Assembly: GCA_017506865.1 (NCBI GenBank) | Contig: JAFCMP010000548.1 | Coordinates: 186,001-250,000, forward strand | Direction: 5' to 3' | DNA: 64,000 bases | DNA from: Tribonema minus | Taxonomy: Eukaryota > Sar > Xanthophyceae > Tribonematales > Tribonemataceae | In this document: one piece after another, positions 23,401-39,600 of the stretch | Numbering within the stretch: the stretch's first letter is position 1 | Layout of the letters: every line of letters starts with the position of its first letter | Translations under genes and position numbers: made by a program | Notes under the pieces: generated by a model | What the model was told of the DNA's origin: nothing | The model's database searches: none | Seen by the model: only the letters and a program-made list of their open reading frames with translations

Positions 23401-24706
23401 TTCATGGTCAAATATTGGGTGTGGTGCACTAGTGCGGTAGTGTGGAGTTGCTAAACCGCTTGTTTTACTCGGTTCGTGCAAGACCACACGTTGCGCATGC
23501 TGTTTATTCCATAAACGCCAGAAGCTGTCGCGGGGGGCATTTAACAATAGCACGTCATTTGCAAAGATGAACCTCCAGCAAAAGCCTGCTCAAGGCCTCC
23601 ACACACACACACAGATCTGACGCAGCGCCCTTCCGTGATGGTGAAGCCAATGCCGCATGCCGCCACCGAGTGCGTGCAGGAACTCGTTGGCTTGGCATGG
23701 CACAGGCCGCGCAACTTCCACAAACTTCAACTTGCTGTTGCAGCACAGCTCAGCTCCCAAACCCCTCGAGCCCCCTTTCTCCAGCGTTCATCATTTCTGC
23801 CATGCTCGTCGTTGCAGTGCCGCCCTCAGCGCATCTGAACCCACAGCAGGCGCATTAATTGCATTGGTGTTGTAGAGTGAAAGGTCGAGCAGGTGCTCAG
23901 CTTGCGGTATTTCGCCCCCTTCTCATTTGCCTCACTAGCATACGTGTTCGCAAAATGTCGTACCTGCAACTACACGTTGGCTGCATTTGCACGAGTGGTG
24001 CTGCACTCGTACTTGCTGGTTTGTTGGCCTGTGTTGCACCAAGCGGCACGCTCAGCTAAAGGAGCATACGCAGCGTGTGGCACACTTGTGTGTTCATATG
24101 CATGCGCTATTCAAAGTCAAGCCTACCTTCGCTTTGTTGCACGACAGGCAGCAGTCCCACGATCTGGACCGCCATACTTCCGAAGTACACAACAGAGTAG
24201 AACACAACGGTATGCACAATTGTACACCATTGTCCTCCCCCTGACCTGTATCCAAACCGATAGTGGGGCAATACAACATACTTGCAGGGCTCGATCGCGT
24301 TTGATTCGCAACTTCAAGTTCAACAAGTTCCTGGAACAAGGCATGCTGGCACTCTTGCTTGCGCCGATTGCCCATGTAAAACATTGCGCACCTGGTGACC
24401 AGCGCCATGCGCAGAAGCTAAGGCAGCCAGCGACAGTAAGAAATAAGTCCATGCTGCACTACGCCGGAGCTCTGCGATACACTTGTCACATTCATCAGAG
24501 CTGAAAAACATCACATTCGTACGTCTATGGCAGTGGAGGCGCATGCACGGCGCCCTGCCCGTTCTAAGTAGCTGGCGCGCCGCGTCGCGCTGCGGCGCGA
24601 CACCGCTGCTGCGCGCACGCCGAAGCGGCGCCGCGCTGCTGCCGACGCGGCGGCCCGCTGCTGCTGCGCGCACGCCGCGGCAGCAGCAGCAGCGCGCCCG
24701 CAGCGC
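23401..24706. other. Downstream flank of the kinesin gene, nothing else recognised
   Basis: It probably contains the 3' untranslated region of the minus-strand kinesin gene at its right end. The part 24,540-24,706 is GC-rich with gcagcagcagcag runs. I identified no polyadenylation signal with confidence. Confidence 0.4.
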
Positions 24707-30036
<5,330 letters not shown>

Positions 30037-30649
30037 GCCTTGACAGCGGCTGTCAGCACTGCTGATGAGTTGAGTGTCTGTCGAAGCTGATTGGCGACAC
30101 GCTACCCCCTGCTCACGAGATTGAGAGCAGCGGTTCTCTCTCAAAAAGCTGTTGTTCAGCAGGCACGTTTGATTGAGGCTGTCCCGTGCTCAGCTGCGCT
30201 TAGTTGCACGGAAAGGGAGCGTGATACTGCCAGCGATCTGCTCCGGTTGGCTTTTTGCTGTTGTCAGTTAAGATCACCAACTTCAGTTTGCCGCCTAAAG
30301 TTCGCACACACCGAGCTGACGACGCCGCTGCTTTTGAAGAGTATCGATGTTGCCTCTCGGCCACTAAGGCACTCCGTCGCCTCACAGGCAGCGCCGCCGT
30401 GAAAAGCCTTAATTTTGCAACTGACAAGCGGCGCAGCATCGAGTGACCCCAGAAAACAGGTGCCCAAATGCAGCAACAGGCAGAGACCTAAAAAAGAGCA
30501 GTGGCGGCTGCCTGGCGGGGAGCTGGGGCATAATTGCGGCTGGATAAATGTCCGGTGCAGCGCAACCAGCAGCGAGAGCTGGGCTTGCCCGAGCTGCAGC
30601 TCACGGCGGTCTGCAGTAACAGAGCACCCCATCACGCGGGACCATCATC
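30037..30649. promoter_or_regulatory. Divergent (head-to-head) promoter region between kinesin-13 and the kinase gene
   Basis: The 613-bp spacer separates the inferred start codons of two oppositely oriented genes, so both promoters and 5' untranslated regions must lie here unless either gene has further upstream exons. I could not pick a TATA box or initiator with confidence. A bidirectional promoter is inferred from the layout only. Confidence 0.45.
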
Positions 30650-33600
30650 ATGGGAAACTCGCTGCCTAGCTCGCTGGATCTTGGAGGTCGCGTTGTCAAG
30701 GTTCGTGGCCTGCCATCGCCGCTTTGTTCATATAATTTCCGTGTGCCTTGATCTGTGCCAGTCATGACGTGATGAATGAGCAGGCCCCACCGGCTTTCAG
30801 GACCTTCTGTGCAGGATCTGATGGCCACATGGACGGGGATTGCGGTCAAATAATTTTAGCACGCGATTGAGTTCGATGCACAAGGTGGTGTTACGTGGGA
30901 CTGTGTTCGGATCCCTTTTCAATTCTGCTTGGGATGTTTCCAAGCCAACTTCACAATGCACACTGCTGCAGGCAAGGGAGTTGGGTGCACACAACAAGAT
31001 GCTGAAAATGGAAAGTCAGCAACGCAATCATTCCTCGCTCACCTAATCAGAATTGGATTCGCTGCACCACGCAATCATGTTGCACTTCATCATGACTGGC
31101 GATGCGTATGGACAAACCCTACAGCCAGAGTTGACTTATTGTACTCTCGAATATTCAAGGGCCGTTGCTTCCATACTGCTACTTATCTTCAACGGCATCT
31201 GCTTCAGCTGCAGCGAGGTGCACGCAGTGCGTAGACTGTACCACTCGGAGAGCAGTGTTCAGAGAGCAGTGTCCATTTAGTGATGCACGTGCCCCGGTCG
31301 ACGCTCTTAGGGTGTGCCTTGCAGGGCTAGAGCTGCGCGCAGCAATGGCCGTGAAAGTGTTGCAGCCGGTCGTCAAATATGTTTTTTGAGTGCAGCAGAA
31401 AGTCTTTCAGATGTGCATGCCACGGAGTATCACGTACCATCACGAGCATCAGTCATAAGTTCAAACCACTTGTTGTCGCTCAGACACTTCTCGCAGGGTT
31501 CGTCTGTCAGCACTGCTGACCTTGCACAGTTCAGAAGGCAGGGCAGTAAGTGGAGGGCAGTCGCAGCTGCTTCTCTTTTGCGCACAATCCGCGGCAAGCT
31601 GACGAACGTGTCATTAGTGCCTCGCACCTGCACCCGCTTGCGCGCTGCGCGCATGCCAATTTCACTCTGCGTAGGAGAGGGTAGGGTTGTGACTCATCGC
31701 ACAAAGTGCCGCTGCCGACTGTCGCCGTAGCCCGCTGGCGTCGCTGCCGCAAACTCGCAGTGCCACATAAGCAAGCAATGTCGCTACCGCGCGCTGCACA
31801 GATATCACTGCTTCTCGTCCCTCCGTCGCGGCCGCGCGCGTGCGTTCGTCGCATCCGCGCGGCAGCGCGCGCCTCAGATTGAAAGCACCAGATGGCGGAG
31901 AGCGGCTGCAGCTACGCGTACCAACAAGGGCATGGCCAAAGCTGGGCAAGGCATCTGCTGAGCACTGCTGCCAAAAAAGTGCACTGCCACGTGCACGCGC
32001 CATCATAGCGCACACTGCACCCATTTCACCGCTCCAGTGCGCACCCCACCCCGCGCGCGCGCCGCAGATCAAGTGCCAGATTGCGGAGGGCGGCTGCGGC
32101 CACGTGCAACTACGGCACGAACGAGCTGGGCAAAGAGATTGCTGAGCGCTGCTGCCAACAACTCGCACTACCATATGATGCGCGCACCCCCATGTCACTG
32201 CTCTCACCCCCCCTCCCCTGCGCCCGCACGCCACCCCCGCGCGCGCCGCAGATCAAGTGCCAGATCGCGGAGGGCGGCTGCGGCTACGTGTACAAGGGCG
32301 AGGACGAGCTGGGCAAGGAGTACGCGCTCAAGATTGTGCGCGTCGCGCGCGAGCGCGGCGGCGGGCCCGTGGTGGACGAGGAGGCAGCGGAGATGGCGTC
32401 GCTGGAGCAGACGGTCGTGAAGCGCCTGTGCCCGCACCCGAACATCGTGGAGGCGTTCGACTGCGGCACGACGTGGGAGGACTCAGAGGTATGTAGGGTA
32501 TCGATTATTTGAGGCCGGTAGGGGGCGGGTGATTGTGTGTGTTTGTACCGGAGGCGGTCGAGGCGTTCGACTGCGGCATGACGTGGGAGGACTCGGAGGT
32601 ACGAACATGGGTATCCATTTGAGGTCGGTGGCGGGTAGGTGGTTCTGCGCAGTCAGGACAGCCGCTCTGATGTCACTTTGTGGTAGGACCTGCTTACAGT
32701 ATGTTGATGCCAGCGCTGCGCTGTTAACACCAGCTCTGCAGCCTCCTGCAGTCAGCCAAACCTGCTGCCGCGCGGCGCAGCTTGCACCCTTTCACATACT
32801 GCCGCCTGCGCTGCAAGAGCTGCGGCGAGTGCCTCTGCCTACAAAACGACGGCGCCGCGCAACCGCCGCCGCTGCTGCTGCCGCCATCACAATTGCCTAC
32901 TGCGGCATGCTCTGCGTGCTCAGCGCTCAGCATGCTCCGCATCTGCTGCCGCTGCTGCCGCGTCGCGTGCACGCGCAGGTGCGCTACCACATCCTCTCGG
33001 AGTTCTGCCCGCGCAGCGTGCTCGGCATGCTGTCGGACGCGCGTCGCGGCCCCGCCGGCCACCTGCCGGAGCGCGACATCATGTGGATTTTGCGCGACAC
33101 GCTCATGGCGCTGCTCCACATGCACAGCCAGTCGCCGCCCATCGCGCACAGGTGAGGCGAGGGAGGGGAGAAATGGGGGCTGGAGGGGGGGGGGGGAGGG
33201 GCTCACAGGTACAGAACGTGTGAGAGGGGGAGGGGGGGGGGGGGGGGCAGCTGATGCAACGGACGGACCCAGGCGCGACGCGCGCGCTGGGGATATTGCC
33301 AGGATGGCGGAGGCCGCGGCGCATGGAGAGGGGACGCTGGGCAGTGCAGAGTGTACCCGCTGCAGGATTGATGTGTCAGGGAAGGGGGGAGGGGGCACAC
33401 CTGGCAGTCGCTGGCGAGGCATGTACGCGTGGGAAGCACCGCCTACCCCGCCCTCTGCTAGCATCAGCATGATGTCGCTACATAGCCATGTAGCTGTGCA
33501 CTGCCTTTGCTCGCTGGCGTAGAAGCACCAGCAGCCGCGTCGTGACGCACACGCGTGCCCCCCCCCCCCCACACACACACACACACACTCTCTCTACCCC

Positions 33601-36600
33601 CCCCCCGATCCACACGCCTCCCCCCCCCCCCCCCCCCCCCCCTCTCCAGGGACCTCAAGGTGGAGAACCTGCTCATCGGCGCGGACGGCCGCTGCAAGCT
33701 GTGCGACTTCGGCTCGTGCTCCGTGACGCACCGCGCGTTTGCGGGCGCGCGCGATGCCGCGCTCGCCAAGGAGGAGATCCGGCGAAGAACCACGCCCGCG
33801 TACCGCGCGCCGGAGCAGGTCGACCTGCACCTCGGCCACGTCGTCTCGGAGCGCGTCGACGTCTGGGCGCTCGGCGTGCTGCTCTTCAAGCTCGCGTTCG
33901 GCGCGACGCCGTTCGAGGACGCGCGCGGCGACGTGCAGAACCTCGGCATCCTCGGCGGCTTCCGCGCGGAGCGCGCCGTGCCGGCGGCGGCGGCGCACGC
34001 GTACTCGGAGGGCCTGATCGCGCTCATGGCGCAGTGCATGACGCTCGACCCTGCGGCGCGGCCGGGCGCCGCGCAGCTGCTGCGCGCGTGCGACGTCATG
34101 CGCGTCGCCGGCGCGCTGCCGTACTGGCCCTCCGTCGACGACCTGCCGAGCGGCGGTGGCGGTGCCATCAAGAGCAACGGCAGCGCCGCCGCGTTGCCTC
34201 GCAGCGCTGCGCCGCAGCCGTCCAGCGAGCCCGCGGCAGCGGCGGCGGCGGCGCCTGCATCGCCGGAGCGGTCGGCGGCGGCGGCGGCAGCGGCGACGAC
34301 GCCGTCGGCGGCGGCGGAGGCGGCTTCCGCGGAGAGCACGCCGCCGCCTACGTACCACCACAGCAGCAGCGTGGGCCTGTCGCGCACGACGGGGAGCCTG
34401 ATGGGGGGGTCGGGAGGCGTCGCGCTGAGCGCTTCCACGGGGGGCGCGGGGCACCGGCGCGGCGGGTCGGCGTCGGCCGCCACCAGCAGCAGGTGCGTTT
34501 CGTGCGGGCGGCGTCTGCGTGACTTGCGAATTAGGGATACGTGACGAATAGTCGTGCAGCGCTTGACGCGTTTGTCATGTATTTGGTGCTAGAACTGGGC
34601 TTGGCACAGTGTGCGGCAGCGGGCCCATTGCCACACAGTGGATGGGCTCCAAGCCAATGTGATATCATCAATATAGCCCTTTGACGTATAGTAGTCTTCT
34701 CATGTATGCATGTATACATGTGCTCTGCGCGCCCGCAGCCGTACCGCGCCGGCGCCGCTCGTCGTGACGCACCAGCCGTGGATGAACTGCATCAGGGAGG
34801 GCGTGCGGTCCAAGCCAGAGTACTGATACAACCAATACAACCCTTTGAAGTCATAGCAATCTCCTCATGTATGCACATGTACATGTGCGCTCTGCGCAGC
34901 CGCGCCGCGCCGGCGCCGCTGGTCGTGACGGGCCAGCCGTGGATGGAGTGGATCGGCGAGGGCGTGCGCTCCAAGCTGTACAAGATGATGGGCGGCGAGC
35001 AGCAGAAGCGGCTGTGGGTGCTCAAGGCGACGTCGCGCGCGCCGTGCGGGCCTAAGCCCAAGTACGTGCGCAAGATCGTCCTCGCGCTGTGGGACGGCGG
35101 CTTCACCATCGGCGGGTACTTTGAGCTGCTGCGGTGAGTGATAGTGACGCGGTTGCAATATCTACATGTAAAGAAGTACATATGTACACCAGAAGGGGCG
35201 CTCCGCGTGCGGGGGTTGTAGGGGGGTGAGGTGCGCAGCGCGGCGTTGCGGGTGTCGCTGTTGGCAATGGTGCGGTGAGCGGGGCGCGCAGTGGCGTCGT
35301 TCGAGCGCGTGGCTGGTGTAGCGTGTGCGTGCACGTCTGGGGGGCTGCGGCTTCCGTCTATGCGCGCGCTTGCTCTCTTCACGTCAAGATCATGCGGCAG
35401 TTGTCCCCGCTGCTGCCCGTGTTTGTGCACAGCAGGGGGCCGGCAGCTTTTCCGTCGATATGACGCATGGTCTGTTACTTTGGGGGATGTGGCGGACAGC
35501 GAGCAAAACCGATAGTCTCGTCGACCTGCAGGATGGAACGCCGCGCTTGTGGGCACTTTGAGGTGCTTGACTTTTGTGCTGTGCGCGTGAAAGTTTAGCA
35601 CGTTTTGTGTGGATGCCTGATACCGCGAGGTGATGGGAGGCGCAACACCTGCCGCGACTGTCTGTACATCTGCTGAGATTTTTTGAAGCGGAACGCTGTG
35701 TTTGTGCGCAACACGTAAAATTCAACTTGAACTTCAACATTGTGATGATGGCAGTTGCAATGCAGTGGGCGCTTGTTACAGTGCCGCAGTCAAATGAGCC
35801 ACCTCTTCTTGCGGCATTTGCAACATCATCCCTGTTCAACAACCACTTATAAGCACATGACTGCTCGATATCATGGTGTCGCTCAAGTGTTCACTACTCC
35901 ATGCCGCAGCATTGACAATTCTCTTGAAGTACGTGAGTTCGACATGTGATGTGGCGGCCGCGCGCGCAGGTTCCGACCGCTGGCCGAGAGCCCCGTTGTC
36001 GCCGCCAAGGCCCTCATCACGCTGCTTAAGGCGCTGCAGCAGGGGCCGGCGGCGTGCCTCATGGAGTGCTGCAGCTACGCCGACATGGTGCAGGAGATAG
36101 GGGAGATGTGGGCGGGGGCGGCGGAGGGGGGGGGAGGGGGGGGGGTTATGGGGACCGTCGGCCCAGGGGGGGAGTACGGCTCCGATCACGCAGTGGCGAA
36201 CGACGCGGCGTTTTCCGTGCTCATCGTGCGCTTCTCGACGGCGCTTGTGCAGAAGGTGGGTGGTGCAGGCGTTTCGGTCAATTGACGCGCACTTTGAGAG
36301 CTGCCGTAATGGAGTACGGCTCCGATCACGCGGTGGCAAACGACGCGGCGTTCTCGGTGCTCATCTTGCGCTTTTCGACGGCGCTGGTGCAGAAGGCAGG
36401 CGGTGCAGGTGTTTCGGTTGGTCAACGCGCACAGTGAGAGTCGCCGTGCAGAAGCGCGCGCAGGGGATGCTGGCGCGCAGCGGAGAGCGCAAGGGTGCCG
36501 CGGTAGTGGGGGGAGGGGGGCATGACGCCACCGGCCATGCGGTGGCATGCACGGAGCATCTCGATGCTCGCTGTACGCTCTTAGGGTGTGCTGCGCATGG

Positions 36601-39600
36601 GTCAAGGGGGGAAAGGGGGGGGGTGCAGTGCTTCTGATGGCTACACCCCGGCACCTCAAGGACAAGGCATGCGGTGTGGGTACATGACATGTGGTTGCGA
36701 TACCGCTGCTGGAACGGACCTGTTCGATCGCTGTTTACACACAGTGCTCTGACAACTTGCCAGACACCCTTCCGAAGCTGTCTTACGGGCACGGCCTACA
36801 CTCTCACACATGTCCCATCCTCCCTCCCCCCCCCCCCCCCCCCCCCCATCCCCCCTAAAGGTGCGCTTCAACCAGCACCACCCCGAGTACGGCGCGCTCT
36901 TCGGGACCACAGTCAGCGACCGCGACAGCGCATTCGCGGCGGCGGCGGCGGACGGCGGCGGGAGCGGCGGCGGCGGCGGCAGCGAGCGCGCGCAGTCCGT
37001 CGTGCGCCGCCTCCTGTCGCTGCAGGCGTGCGTCCTCGGCGTGCTGCGCCAGGCGTTCCTCGTCCTCGCGGCGAGCCCGATAGAGGCGCAGATCGTCACG
37101 CGCGCGGCGCTGCTGCCGCTCGTCGACGAGGCCTTCGCGACGTACACGGCGGCGCGGCGCCTGCTGCTGAGCTTCGGGCCGCCGCCGCGCGCGCCCGCGC
37201 CGCCGGGCGCCGCGCCCGCGCTCTTCGAGCTCGCCAGCGAGTTCGAGGCGCAGGCGGCGGCGCTGCGCCAGTTCTGCGCGCGCGCGGACGAGGTGGAGGA
37301 GGTGCGCGTCATGGGCCGCACGCCCGCCATCTCCGCCGTCAGCCTCTTTGACCAGCAGCAGCAGCCGGCGGCGGCGGCGGCGGATGCAGCGGGGGGGCGC
37401 GGCGGGGGGCGCGCCGGGAGGGGATTTGGCGGCGGCGGCGGCGCGCGCTCGGGGCACCAGCGGCAGTTCTCGACGGAGCCGGCGGTGGCGGGCCGCGCGA
37501 GCAGCAAGCTGGAGGCGCTGCGGACGCTGCGGCATGAGGAGAAGGTGCGGCAGCTGCGAATGTTGTTAAGGAACAGCCTGTTGAGGTCGTGTTGTTGAAG
37601 CTGTTTGCTTTGTGGTTTGTGCGGCAAGCTGATGGCGCGCTTCGCTGCGCCAGCTGCTGCTGCGGCGCACTTCGCTGCGCCGGCGCAGCAGCTCTGCGCC
37701 CAATGCGTGTCCGCCACCAACGGATGGTGTCACTCATATTTGCATACCCTCTCTGCACGGCGTGGCTATGACAGCATTCGTGATTGCGCGGAGACAGACT
37801 GCCGGTGCCCATGCGGCATCACTGCACCAACCTGAGTCACCGGGCGGCTCGTCCCGTCGCGCGCGCCGCAGGTGCTGCAGCGGTTTGCGAGCACCGTCGC
37901 CGGCGGCGGCGGCGGCGCGCTCGCGGGCTCGCTGGACGCCAGCAGCGGCAGCGCTCAGGCATGAATGTAAAACATCTGCTGATGAAACTAAAACACGAAT
38001 ATGCTGATTTGTAGGTAATTTTACTCTATGATCTACTTCAAGTAAACGTAATCCACGCGCGCCGCCGCAGGTGCTGCAGCGGTTCGCGAGCACCGTCGCC
38101 GGCGGCGGCGGCGCGTTCGCGGGCTCGCTGGACGCCAGCAGCGGCAGCGCTCAGGAGGACCTCAACGACGACGACTCGGAGGGCGATGCGGACGAGATGC
38201 GGGAGCTGGAAGCAGACCCCCATGGGACTCACTCGGGGGGCGACGGCGTGCCGGTGTGGGCGCAGCTGCCGAGGACGCCGCACGAGGTGACTGATGGACG
38301 GGGCGGTTGTTGTGTTGATGGTGCGGGGTGTGCGCGTGTGAGCTTTTTACATATTGTGCTGAATGCGCCGTGTGGGGGGGCGCGGGGGGGGGGGGGGGGG
38401 GGGGGGAATCACTGGGATTTGTCAATGCGCCGTGTGGTTGGGGGGGGGGGGGAGGAAGAGCCCTCCAGGGCTTGTTAAATGTCTCGTGTGCCTTGGGGGT
38501 GGGGGTGAGCTCTTGTTGAATGAGCCGTGTGGCTGGGGGGGGGGGGGGGGGGGGAGCCCCAGGATCTTTCAATGTGCGTCGTGTGGCGGGGGGTGGCAGT
38601 GGGCCTCAGGATTTGTTGGACTCGCGCGGCTGGGGGGGGGGGGGGGATGACGGGACGGGCGGCGCCTGCGAGCGGCTCACGCGGGGGTGTAGATCAGGGT
38701 TGAGGCGAGGGCAGTTTTTCTCATGACAGGTAGGCGGGGGCAAGCTGAGGCGTGCAGCCTCAGCGTGGGCCGTGGCTCATCGAGCACGCACACATCGAGC
38801 TCCGCCGCAGGGACTGATACTGCCGTTGCTGTTGGACGCTGACGCAGCTCATCACGTCTTGAAGTTGAATCCTGCCTGGGTTCTCTGGTTGCCCACCTCT
38901 GGTACGGCGGTGTGCTATACGCTCTCAGACATGCAGTTCTGTTGACTGTCGAGGACTCCCCACTCCCCCCCCCCCATTGCGCCCTGTTTGCCGCAGCAGC
39001 ACCCAACTCCAACGAGCTTCCGCAGCCCCGCGGGCTACGCCGTGTCGCCGCCGGCGTCGAAAGCGGTGGACGACGAGCCGCTCATCTCGACGAGCGACGG
39101 GAGCACGCGAAGCGGCGGCGGCGGCGGCGCGGCGCGCAGCAGCAGCGCGCCACCGCCGCAGGAGCAGCAGGCAGCGCAGGCGGCGCCGCGGTCCAAGCAT
39201 AAGGCGAGTGGGCGCTCCGGCGCTGCGACGCGCTGCGTGGCGCTGCCGCCGGTGACTTGTGGCGACGCGCAGCACGGCGCGCTGCGGCATCGGGCGCCAG
39301 ACCATGCGCGTGCATATGTAGTGTCGGCAAAGCATCATGCACCTGCAGAGCGTAGGCGATCCATCGTGAACAGGTCATGAGCCTCGTTCGCCGCAGCGCC
39401 GTGTGACAGCTGCCACGAGTACAGCAGGAGAGCGCGTGTCGCATGGGAGCCTGCAGTGGAAACCTGCTGGCTGGTGCATTACTTAGTGACGGTGGAGGCT
39501 GCACGCTCTGAGCGAGTCGTCAGTCTTCGCCGGAGGTACGGTCGGATGCTGGTGAGCCGGCGTGCGCGAGACGCTTGCAGGCGCCGCGTGACGCGGAAGG

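Larger units (their letters stand above)
30650..34492 (+). other. Domain: NAK/AAK-family Ser/Thr kinase (exons 1-4)
   Basis: Exon 1 is only 17 codons (MGNSLPSSLDLGGRVVK) and supplies a Gly2 suited to N-myristoylation. It is not supported by length, but its phase and sequence join well to IKCQIAEGGCGYVYKG in exon 2. Kinase landmarks: glycine loop IAEGGCGYVY at 22-31, Lys44 in YALK, catalytic HRDLK at 153-157 split across exons 3 and 4, CDFGSCS with Asp173, TTPAYRAPEQ, and DVWALGVLLFKLAFG. The AEGG loop and the YRAPE/DVWALG block are typical of the NAK group (AAK1, BIKE, GAK). All catalytic residues are present, so an active kinase is expected. The exon ends in an Ala/Ser/Gly-rich tail. Confidence 0.85.

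Noticed and set aside
33464-34483. 339-codon open frame on minus and a 326-codon frame on plus overlapping kinase exon 4
   Set aside because: Both are shadows of exon 4, whose own frame carries DFG, APE and the other kinase motifs.
36656-37720. 354-codon minus frame opposite kinase exon 7
   Set aside because: Antisense shadow. The plus frame continues the ANTH domain in phase from exon 6.
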